From Agelas oroides (taxonomy: Eukaryota > Porifera > Demospongiae > Agelasida > Agelasidae), in assembly GCA_949130485.1 (NCBI GenBank), contig OX422187.1:3192159-3256158 (forward strand): 64,000 bases of DNA, in the 5' to 3' direction. The notes beneath the pieces were generated by a model. The model was not told the origin of the DNA. It searched no databases and was given only the letters and a program-made list of their open reading frames with translations. Below, in pieces: positions 10,916-20,684 of this stretch (position 1 is its first letter; each line of letters begins with the position of its first letter). The position numbers were made by a program, and so were the translations under genes.

Positions 10916-12190
10916 AGACCCAACAGACAAAGAGACAGAGGGCTTGCGGGCTGGGAGCCACAGAGGGAGGCTGCTACGGTGTAGCCGTGCAATGAACTTG
11001 GTAGCTATAAATCCATTCTCCTCTCCAAATCACCATGACTGTGATCGAGAACTGCTGGCAGTTTTCATGCACCTCATTAGTTTTTTTTACATTTAGTTTT
11101 CATGCATGTTTTTGTATTATGTGTAGATGTTTTCATCATAGTCGTAACCTTTCAGAATGTTGACTATACACAAACTATTATTATCATGGTATTGCTGGAG
11201 TTAGCCTCATCCCCATGTCTTCCCACCATCCAGTTTGTAGTACGAGGGAGAAGGCAGTCCTCACTTGATCCTGGGTGTCCACAGAGTTTTGCACTACCCA
11301 TGCAACGATAGATAAATGTTGCAGAGGTTTGGAAGCAAGGCTATCAGTAGGGGACGGCACAGTCTGGTACGAAATTACTGAGTGAAGGATGTCGGATTGC
11401 AATGTCTCGGTAAAAAATGGGCCAGGGATAAGGCTGTCTGAAGGGTCTCAAGGCCATTTCTTGTATATAGTCCAAGGGCTGGAGTCCAGAATATTCCCCC
11501 CAAGACAAAAATGGAACACTTGTAAGTCTTAGAACTAGCTAGAAGAAGAGAGGACTAGTATTTGAAAACTAAAACTCTGGTGATGCTGAATGGTGTCATA
11601 CAAACAAATGCTGCTACACAGGTGAAGTCTTCATGATATAGTACAGTCATCCTTGCTCTGTGATCTTGACCTTGAGCTTTGCTGCAAGTTAGATCAAACA
11701 ATTTGTACATGATAAGAGTTGCCCTCAACCAAGAGCACATAAGAACGGGCGGCTAGAGTAAGAGCATGTAACTCCATTCTTATGAGCTCTTGCTCTCAAC
11801 TGATGGCTCTTGAATTACCCACCTAAACTACAATGCAATAATATACCAAGGAAAACAGAAAACAGCCGCCATGTTGGATTACACAAAGAGATGATAGCTT
11901 CTATGGTGATCTCGGTGAATGCAAAGTGACAGTAGTATGTGTGAAATTGGGCAAAATACCACCGCTCTGTAATTTAAAAGCTAACCTTAACTGTGAGGCC
12001 AGTTGGTTTTTGATCGATACCACATATACATTGCACTGCTATGTATAAAGCTGTACTCCAAGATGGCGGCGCAAGGTTTAGTATACGGATGTGTACAGTT
12101 TTGATGACGTGGGTGAAAAGCCTCAACAACAATACGTTAATCAGGAAATTTGGTCTAAAAAACCGTCAGTCATTAATATTCAGACTATAC
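10916..12190. other. Intergenic region 3' of calpain-15
   Basis: No coding exon was recognised. It contains a degenerate TAGCCTCATCC element (about 11200-11342) and a short inverted repeat with arms like AAGAGCACATAAGAA and TTCTTATGAGCTCTTG (about 11720-11800), related to the MITE at 41353. A promoter-like ATG (12061) follows CCAAG and opens only a short frame. No clear AATAAA follows the calpain stop. Confidence 0.5.
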
Positions 12191-12198
12191 ACTATTAG

Positions 12199-12233
12199 AC
12201 TAGAGAGGCAGCAATGGCTCTTGCGAGAGCTTC
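12199..12233 (-). pseudogene. Fragment of the ZFAND2 UIM exon
   Basis: About 33 bp match the UIM-coding part of ZFAND2 exon 9 (15078-15112) with one difference. On the minus strand it reads EALARAIAASL before diverging and stopping. It has no splice acceptor and no flanking homology, so it is a short duplicated fragment rather than an alternative exon. Confidence 0.55.
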
Positions 12234-12497
12234 GGTGGCCCATTGTTTTTTACAAAGATAGACTGACCTGTTGCCATCTCTACAGTGTGCTCAGAGCATG
12301 AGTGGCTATAGTTGCATTTCTTGACACAACCAGTAATATACATGCAATTGAAGCCTTTAACTCATATTGGAGTATATATACAATCAAGAGCACTCTTGAT
12401 ACAATGTGGGGGTGGGGGTGGGGGGTTTGGTTCAAACCAGAATTTGAACCCTCAACCTTTAGCTACAGTGCCCACGTACAGGATGTAGTATCGTCAA

Positions 12498-14908
12498 TAC
12501 AGTGGAGCCCCTCTATTCTGGACACCTTGCACCAGTACCATTGCTAATACACTGGAACCCCTCTATTCTGGACACCTCGCACCAGTACCATTGCTAATAC
12601 ACTGGAACTCCTCTATTCTGGACACCTTGCACCAGTACCATTGCTAATACACTGGAACCCCTCTATTCTGGACACCTTGCACCAGTACCATTGCTAATAC
12701 AGTGGAACCCCTCTATTCTGGACACCTTCCACCAGTACCATTGCTAACACAGTGGAACCTCTCTATTCTGGACACCTTGCACCAGTACCATTGCTAATAC
12801 AGTGGAGCCCCTCTATTCTGGACACCTTCCACCAGTACCATTGCTAATACACTGGAACCCCTCTATTCTGGACACCTTCCACCAGTACCATTGCTAATAC
12901 ACTGGAACCCCTCTATTCTGGACACCTCGCACCAGTACCATTGCTAATACACTGGAACTCCTCTATTCTGGACACCTTCCACCAGTACCATTGCTAATAC
13001 ACTGGAACCCCTCTATTCTGGACACCTTGCACCAGTACCATTGCTAATACACTGGAACCCCTCTATTCTGGACACCTTGCACCAGTACCATTGCTAATAC
13101 ACTGGAACTCCTCTATTCTGGACACCTTCCACCGGTACCATTGCTAATACAGTGGAACTCCTCTATTCTGGACACCTTCCACCAGTACCATTGCTAATAC
13201 ACTGGAACCCCTCTATTCTGGACACCTTGCACCAGTACCATTGCTAATACAGTGGAACCCCTCTATTCTGGACACCTCGCACCAGTACCATTGCTAACAC
13301 AGTGGAACCCCTCTATTCTGGACACCTTGCACCAGTACCATTGCTAACACAGTGGAACTCCTCTATTCTGGACACCTTCCACCAGTACCATTGCTAACAC
13401 AGTGGAACCCCTCTATTCTGGACACCTTGCACCAGTACCATTGCTAACACAGTGGAACTCCTCTATTCTGGACACCTTCCACCAGTGCCATCGCTAATAC
13501 AGTGGAGCCCCTCTATTCTGGACACCTTGCACCAGTACCATTGCTAATACAGTGGAACTCCTCTATTCTGGACACCTTCCACCAGTACCATTGCTAATAC
13601 AGTGGAACCCCTCTATTCTGGACACCTTGCACCAGTACCATTGCTAATACAGTGGAACTCCTCTATTCTGGACACCTTCCACCAGTACCATTGCTAATAC
13701 AGTGGAACTCCTCTATTCTGGACACCTTGCACCAGTACCATTGCTAATACACTGGAACCTCTCTATTCTGGACACCTTCCACCAGTACCATTGCTAACAC
13801 AGTGGAACCCCTCTATTCTGGACACCTTCCACCAGTACCATTGCTAATACACTGGAACCCCTCTATTCTGGACACCTTGCACCAGTACCATTGCTAACAC
13901 AGTGGAACCCCTCTATTCTGGACACCTTGCACCAGTACCATTGCTAACACAGTGGAACCCCTCTATTCTGGACACCTTGCACCAGTACCATTCCTAATAC
14001 AGTGGAGCCCCTCTATTCTGGACACCTTCCACCAGTACCATTGCTAATACACTGGAACCCCTCTATTCTGGACACCTTGCACCAGTACCATTGCTAATAC
14101 ACTGGAACCCCTCTATTCTGGACACCTTGCACCAGTACCATTGCTAACACAGTGGAACTCCTCTATTCTGGACACCTTGCACCAGTACCATCGCTAATAC
14201 AGCGGAACCCCTCTATTCTGGACACCTTGCACCAGTACCATTGCTAATACACAGGAACCCCTCTATTCTGGACACCTTCCACCAGTACCATTGCTAATAC
14301 ACTGGAACCCCTCTATTCTGGACACCTTGCACCAGTACCATTGCTAATACACTGGAACCCCTCTATTCTGGACACCTTGCACCAGTACCATTGCTAACAC
14401 AGTGGAACTCCTCTATTCTGGACACCTTGCACCAGTACCATTGCTAATACAGCGGAACCCCTCTATTCTGGACACCTTGCACCAGTACCATTGCTAATAC
14501 ACTGGAACCCCTCTATTCTGGACATCTTGCACCAGTACCATTGCTAACACAGTGGAACTCCTCTATTCTGGACACCTTGCACCAGTACCATTGCTAATAC
14601 ACTGGAACCCCTCTATTCTGGACACCTTGCACCAGTACCATTGCTAACACAGTGGAACTCCTCTATTCTGGACACCTTCCACCAGTACCGTTGCTAATAC
14701 AGTGGAACCCCTCTATTCTGGACACCTTGCACCAGCGCCATTGCTAATACAGTGGAACCCCTCTATTCTGGACACCTTGCACCAGTACCATTGCTAACTG
14801 GCACAGTGGAACCTCTCTATTCTGGACACCTTGCACCAGTACCATTGCTAATACAGCGGAACCCCTCTATTCTGGACACCTTGCACCAGTACCATTGCTA
14901 ATACAGTG
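12498..14908. repeat. 50-bp satellite array, about 48 copies
   Basis: The unit reads CAGTGGAACCCCTCTATTCT, then GGACACCTTGCACCAGTACC, then ATTGCTAATA. Units differ at a few fixed positions (CAGTGG/CACTGG, CTTGC/CTTCC, AACCC/AACTC). A single 4-bp insertion lies near 14798. The first half matches the terminal sequence of pogo-like MITEs at 43596 and 43983. There are no spacers, so it is a plain tandem array. It lies between the 3' ends of calpain-15 and ZFAND2. Confidence 0.95.
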
Positions 14909-15010
14909 AAAACCATTTTTCCAGACACCGTGTACAATCATTTGCCCCCCACCCCCCACTTTCAAATGTCTTCCACTGCCTCTGTACATAAGATCCCTTG
15001 TAGCCTAATA

Positions 15011-18000
15011 CTACACTGTGTATATGCATACATTGGTAGCTGTTGTCCTCTTTGGCTTTGGTTTAGGTTGCTCATCGTTCAGAGAGGCAGCGATGGCTCT
15101 TGCGAGAGCTTCATCGTCTTCATAGCTGGTGGGACTGGTAGAGGAAGAGGGGGAGAACACTACAGTCATTCTTTGGGTTAAACAGAAAATGCTCTTACAC
15201 AGATGGCTAATCGTTTTTTGCTGCATGATACGGAACAAAATTATGAGTCTTCTTCCACAGTGGTATACACTAAAATTGACCAATCAGAGAGCAGCATTGA
15301 ACATCTAGACAGGAAGTGGGAGTATGTCTACTGCAAAGTAATAAAGGTCTTATTATGGGCACCTGGTACCTACGTAGGGTGAGGTTGGGAGCTGGAGGGT
15401 GGAGGATGTGAGGAGTTGGAGGGAGTGTCGTTCATGGAGGCTGATAACGCCAGTGCTAGTGCCTCATCTTCACTCTAGGTCATAAGAAGAAGAAGGTTAT
15501 GTGAAAATAAACGCCCGTTCAATGTCATGAGATGAATTAAAAGTGAAAGGAAAAAAAGATGATCTTGAAATAAACACACTTTCAATGGTATGAGGTGAAC
15601 AGACAAAAGTGGAAATGGGCTGTTGCAAATCCAGCCCCTCCCCCCGGGCCCATAATGAGTGGCATTAGACTAAAATATTTGTGCGTTGCCTTGGTGATAG
15701 TCTATCAAGCTAGACCGTCTCTTTTCTTGAGGGGGTGACCTGGGTGAGAAATAGTCTAGCTTGATAGACTAGCCTTGGTAGTCATAGCTCAGTGGTTCTG
15801 AGCAGCTCAAACCAGGGACCATGGTTTTGACTCCTAGTGACGGCTTCTATTTGCCTTACACAATTGAACACGTGAGGGCTGGTGATTGCCTGGTTGTAGT
15901 CTATTTATTGAATGGCTGAATGGTAGGTGTGGCTAAGAGAGAAGACAAGTATTGGTGCAAAGGGTGATGATGACAGTAGCCTACCAGATTCTGTGGTTGT
16001 TTTACACTGTGGGTGGCCGGGGTTGCATGGTGTGCCTGTTGTCTTGGTCTCTGCTGCTGCTGACGACGCTGAAGTCTCTCTCTGCACAAGAAAACATACC
16101 ACAGTAAAACAAGAGTCACCTACACAGCCATTTCAACCAAACACAAACTACTATTAACTTGTGTTCTTGATCTTAACCTCTGAAAATGATTAGGTGGCGC
16201 TAGACTAAGAGGGTATGTGGTAGCCTCGTTCCCAGGCCACTCCCAGATTTTATCGATTTTTCTCCACAGCTGCGAGATAAAATCTGGGAGTGGCCTGGGA
16301 ACGACGCTAGGTATGTAGTTAGTGGCCTGGGAACGAGGCTAAGTATGTGGTTAGTGGCCTGGCTTTTTCACACAGAATTGCTAACGTTAGTTTGTGTTGC
16401 GAATGGCTGATTTGTAGACCTTCTCAGGAAGTACAACTCATCTAGAGCGCACCTGGCAGTATCCACTGTGTGAGTTTCATCCCAAACAAACGAAACCTGC
16501 TTGTGTAAATCGAGTTGACCTTTCACCATGGGCCTCTACGGCAGTCAGTACGATTACATCATTCACGTAGCACTAATTGCTACCTCGTGCGTATCACTAA
16601 TTACGAGCTTCCGACCTCCTCTGAGTACAACCGGTGACCAACCATCTTCTCTTAATCCTTATATGGTAATAGACCTAGGCCGTAGGCTAAGTGGCTGTGT
16701 GCATGGACAGGCACAGGAGGTAACAAACCTGTTCAAGTCTGCCCCAATCTGAGAAAGAGTGGTCACTTGAGGTTTCGTGTTGGTTGCAGACTTGCCGGTA
16801 CCTCCTCTTTTCCCTCTGGTTCCATCACCTAACCTGTTAGGGACAAATGTTAGCAATAACACAAGAGCATCTTCGCTCAACTTACAACTTGGGACGAGAA
16901 GACAAAGAGCAAATGCAAAAAGCATAAGTGGAACAAGGCTAAAAAAGCGCTTAACTACCTTTGAGCACTCGTCCTATTTTTGTTTATCTGTAACCTTGGA
17001 AATGACTGAATTTCTATGCTCCCACGGGTGCTTAGTCTAGCCTCGTTCCCAGGCCTTATCCACACAGCTTCTGTGTGCACAACTGAAGTGAGTTGGAATG
17101 AAGCTACACAAGTGCCATGTTAAATTTGAATTTCCGTCTTATTACACTCACACAGTCGGCATGGATTAGCTCTCAAATTAAAGACAGTTCAAAGACAACT
17201 GCTTCCAGCTGTGGTATCAAACTTGGATGAGTGCTCTCGGGCTGGGAGAGAAAGGCTAAAAATAGTAATAGCGCTAACCTAGTTAATAAACACGAAGTAG
17301 AAAAAGAAGAGGGGAAAAAAAATCTCATCCTTCGAGCCGGATTCGAACCAGCGACCTATGGATCACTCCTCCACTACAGTCCACCGCTCTACCAACTGAG
17401 CTATCGAAGGATCGATGCCCACTTCTGAGCCGTTTTACCTCAAGTATCTATCAAGCATTTTTATACATGTTGGATGGTCTTGGATGAATGTTCAGATTCT
17501 GTTGAAATAATAGTATTTGAGAAAATATGAACAGAATTGTTGCAGGCTTTTTCCTTAGACTTGAACAGTTTCATCACTTGCAACGTGCAAGGAGGAATGG
17601 GGAAGTCCTGGGAGAACTGGTCACATGCAGTAGTGTCAGGTATTGTCAGGAAGACAGAGGGTGGACATACAAGGAGTGATATCAATTCATGTTTCATGCT
17701 TGCCCTGTCCTGAACAACCAGCAGTATGGATGCAAGCACTCCGGCTTCCAGCGCTTCAACAGACATTATAAGATATTACAAGAAGGGCTGCGAGATTCTT
17801 TGTCAGGCACCATACATGTGTGTCTACCCTTTGTCTCCCCAATGCTACCTAAGGTCACTGCACACAACTAGACCCGTTCCCAGGCCACCTGGGAACGGGT
17901 CTAGTCGTGTGCAACACACATGACCAGATCTCCCAGGCATTTCTCTCCACATTCGCATGCTGCAAGCAATCCAAGACTGGAGATTGTGAAGGCCTGGGAA

Positions 18001-20294
18001 TGTGGCTACTGTCTAACAGGTCTAACCTGTTTGGTGGTCCCTGGCAGTCGTGGTCCGTCTCAAACCTGTGTTTCAGGCAGAAGTTTTTGCGGCAAGTGTT
18101 GCAAGTCACTGGAACAAGCTGGAAGGAGAAAACAACAGAACTTATCTTAACCCTAGCTGCATCAGGTTAACGCCTGATGTTATTTACTGTTGCAGGAGCT
18201 GTTGGTCAGCTTGGGATGCTACATACACTGCACTGTAGCCTTGTTCCCAGGGTCTCAATGCGTCAGATTTTATCGCTTGCAGTATGAAGCAATGAAAGCT
18301 GGGGGTGTTGAGAGCCTGGGAACGAGGCTACCACACTGACAAACTAACCTCCCTCTTCTTGCAGCCAGGATAGGAACAGCGGTTAGTATAGGACTACAGG
18401 AAGATAGATTGATCGACAGGTGACAAATAAACAGGAATTGTGCTTGTAGGAACAGTAATCTAAAAACATTGTGAGACCTACGCACCTTCTTTGCTTTGTC
18501 ACTCTGACAGTCTTTCTGGATGTGTTCATCCACCTGCACTGACACAAGAGAAACTTCTGATCACATGATACCAATGAGGTAACTTATATACGCAGCTCAT
18601 GAATCAAGTAATGTGTACTAGCACCAAATATAGTCTTGTTCCCAGATGTCATCTGGTGTCTACTGAGGTTTTTAGGTTGGTTGTCTGTGAAAATTTGAAA
18701 ATTTGAAACTCATTTATGCATGGTTTTCGGTTTCTTTTGCGTGTGTTATGGATGTTAGGTACAAGTCGCACAAAGTATGGCATCCTTGAGGGTAGCAAGG
18801 AGCACATCCAGGCTTTTGTAGTCACATTGCATGAAAAACAGACAGTATTCTTGCGCATGCGTCAGCTGGTTTCAAACTTTTACGGACAACCAACCCACAA
18901 AACTGAGCATATCCTTCCAGTATAAGACATGACAAGAGACTATACAAATGAAACCACGTTTTGTAACCCGTTACCTTATTGTTAGGGTCTTCCCCTCTAT
19001 TGACAGGTACAGGCTGGTTACACAGGGGACACACGGGCACTCGAACATCCTGGAGAATGAAGAACAACGTACTCTCAACAGTTCTTGGTCTTGCTGAGCC
19101 GACACCATGTACGTACCTTCACATACGCTTCAGTGCAATTATGCAGCTCATACGAACTGTGTTCCTTGCTGCAGAAGTGTAAAAAAATACACAAAAATGA
19201 AACGCTTAAGTTACTTTTCCAAGCAAGACTCAGTCCAGTGACCTAATAATACTCAGCCATCCATCAGTTAGCTACAAGAATGAAAACCGTGTTGCTATGA
19301 CAATGGGCACTACAAACATGTAGAACATACGTACCAAAATATCTTGTGACAGGAATCACACTCAAATGGGAGAAAATCTGCAGAAGAGGTCGACAGACAG
19401 AATACTAGCTTACAAGCATGGTACACATTGCATCCTTCATGTAGCCTTCTACTAGCCTCGTTCCCAGGCCACTCCCAGATCTGGGACTGGCCTGGGAACG
19501 AGACTAGCCTCAAACCCAGGCTTTCCGTTCCGGATTTTGTCTTGCCCATAAGCTTGCTGGTAATTGGAGGTTTATTGTGTCAGGTCTGACGGTGCCAAGA
19601 GAAAATCCTCTTCCACAGGAGGTTAGCATTTCTAATAAACGCACATCAGAATGCTAATCAAAAGCCAATCGGAAGTGTGCCTGCATACCGGGCTCAGTGT
19701 ACACTTCCACCCCAGCCCATTTACCAGACCCTCCTTTTCGATTCTTGGAGGGTCTGGTTCCAAGACTAATGCGCTTATCAATATTATGCCCCACTACCCC
19801 CCCGTACGGGCAGATGGCGGGCAATATAGGGGCTTTGACCGAAGGAGGCTGCACCTATAGTCGGGCATTTGATTACCTCTGAAGACATCTTGAATACAGC
19901 AATGGTCTCCGTATACTGCACAGTTACACTGTGTGTGTCAAATCCCCAGTAATCCCCCACCTTCTGCAAGGGGATTTGATTATAGGGTATGTCCCGTATA
20001 TTGGGGCAATTGATATTTAAATTAGTCAAATCCCCACCTTGCCCCACTATAGCACAGGGGGTAGTGGGGCGTAATATTGATAGGCGCATAATTGTGTGCA
20101 GGGGAAGCACTCAATGAGAAGTAAAAATTAATGAATTGGGGCCTTACATACCATTCTACACTCTCACTCACAAAGTCATGGTCTACATATATCTACATCC
20201 TTGCTCCCAGAAGTAAAAGATCAGTAAAACACTGCCCACCTAATCTGGCGCAGGAGGAGACTGCACAGTGAGTACCCAACTCTGGAAATTCCAT
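15011..20294 (-). CDS. ZFAND2B: AN1-type zinc finger protein 2 (ZFAND2/AIRAP-like), complete, 10 exons
   Basis: This family of proteasome-associated factors helps clear ubiquitinated and stress-damaged proteins. Exons (read on the minus strand): 20294-20240, 19377-19335, 19168-19117, 19049-18975, 18533-18486, 18393-18349, 18118-18027, 16081-15985, 15474-15374, 15134-15011. Phases all match and the protein is 243 residues (human ZFAND2B is 257). It starts MEFPELGTHC. AN1 finger 1 uses C10, C15, C25, C28, C33, H36, H42, C44. AN1 finger 2 uses C97, C102, C112, C115, C120, H123, H129, C131. Between them is the family signature VPVCPLCNQPVPVNRGE. UIM-like helices lie at 170-185 (SEDEALALALSASMND) and 208-223 (EDDEALARAIAASLND). 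Unlike vertebrate ZFAND2B, the C-terminus as read (CIYTV) is not a CaaX prenylation box. The exon 9 acceptor has a tandem alternative 9 nt downstream. Confidence 0.93.
15697..15773. mobile_element. Short MITE with TAGTCTATCAAGCTAGA ends
   Basis: About 17-bp inverted ends (AGTCTATCAAGCTAGAC and the complement) surround about 40 bp. The same family occurs at 28391-28480. It lies in ZFAND2 intron 7. Confidence 0.7.
15778..15860 (+). repeat. tRNA-derived SINE-like copy, degenerate
   Basis: It carries GTCATAGCTCAGTGG (A box) and a decayed B box (GGTTTTGACTCC), and abuts the previous MITE. Confidence 0.5.
16221..16309. mobile_element. MULE-type MITE (TAGCCTCG family), hairpin form
   Basis: This 89-bp palindrome has ends TAGCCTCGTTCCCAGGCC. 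The flanks GGTATGTGG (16212-16220) and GGTATGTAG (16310-16318) give an 8/9 target-site duplication. Its inner arms match the copy at 2176. Single family ends also lie at 16322-16341 and 17037-17056. Confidence 0.85.
16440..16760 (+). repeat. Dispersed repeat with a short open frame (second copy near 40293)
   Basis: The block from CACCTGGCAGTATCCACTG through GCACTAATTGCTACC recurs with substitutions at 40293-40460, and in part at 39885-39975. This copy has an ATG frame at 16528 (74 codons, begins MGLYGSQYDYIIHVALIATS). In the second copy the frame closes early, so coding is unlikely. It lies in ZFAND2 intron 6. Confidence 0.5.
17328..17410 (-). tRNA. tRNA-Tyr (GTA) with a 10-nt intron
   Basis: It reads CCTTCGATAGCTCAGTTGG at the 5' end, anticodon GTA in loop CTGTAGA, and T arm GCTGGTTCGAATCCGGC. 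The acceptor stem CCTTCGA/TCGAAGG is perfect. The anticodon stem GTGGA/TCCAT is restored only if 10 nt (TGGAGGAGTG) one base 3' of the anticodon are removed. That is the standard place for the eukaryotic tRNA-Tyr intron. It lies in ZFAND2 intron 6 on the same strand. Confidence 0.96.
17868..18331. mobile_element. Two small TAGCCTC-family hairpins in ZFAND2 introns
   Basis: A minimal palindrome, CTAGACCCGTTCCCAGG with its complement, lies at 17873-17909. A 95-bp copy with inner CGCTTGCAGTATGAAG lies at 18237-18331, just below exon 5 on the plus strand. ZFAND2 exon 6 (18027-18118) lies between them. Another 55-bp copy is at 19453-19507. Confidence 0.65.
19769..20089. mobile_element. MITE with ATGCGCCTATCAATATTA ends
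   Basis: This 321-bp element in ZFAND2 intron 1 has about 33-bp inverted ends: ATGCGCTTATCAATATTATG, then CCCCACTACCCCC, and the complement. Its ends are unrelated to the TAGCCTC family. No clear target duplication is visible. Confidence 0.75.
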
Positions 20295-20605
20295 GTTGGC
20301 TTTTCAGGCCAAGATGTGTATACCTGTCACTGTGTGTCTTGAGTACTAATCTTCGTACAGTAGTACCTAGACACAGAGTACTTCACCAGTCCAGTAGTCA
20401 GCACTTTTTGTTGCTGCGCTATATTTAGAATGATTTCGGCTGTGTGACGTCATTGCTTGGTCACATGCGCTCCTTTTCCGCCGCCCGGCGCCCTGCGGCT
20501 ACGATCTCATTGAGCGCCCTGCCTGAGGTGCACGCCTGGGTGGTTCCCGATTATCTTATCAGTCGATGGTCCCCTCGCCCAGTTTATATTGACAGTGCTG
20601 ACGGC
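20295..20605. promoter_or_regulatory. Shared head-to-head promoter of ZFAND2 and KLF
   Basis: Only 311 bp separate the ZFAND2 start (minus) from the KLF start (plus). The stretch contains a perfect CRE, TGACGTCA, at 20446-20453. A CACATG E-box follows (20462-20467), and GC-rich CCGCCGCCCGGCGCCC at about 20478-20495. An in-frame ATG at 20465 could extend the KLF N-terminus, but 20606 has the better start context. The regulatory role is inferred from position and motifs. Confidence 0.6.
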
Positions 20606-20684
20606 ATGGCGGTGAAGAATCTTAGATACTCGCGGGAGTTCCAGATGATTAAACAGTCGTCGTCTGAGCTAGCTGAAGACGAAG
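20606..20684 (+). CDS. KLF: KLF exon 1 (start exon)
   Basis: The ATG has G at -3 and +4. It encodes [19 protein letters not shown] and an acidic tail, and ends in phase 1 at a GTACTC donor. Confidence 0.65.

Noticed and set aside
12061-12100. Start of a gene at CCAAGATGGCGGCGCAAGG
   Set aside because: The frame stops after 13 codons, and no donor or downstream exon could be supported.
12498-14908. CRISPR-like regular repeat array
   Set aside because: The 50-bp units are contiguous with no unique spacers, in a eukaryotic genome. It is a satellite.
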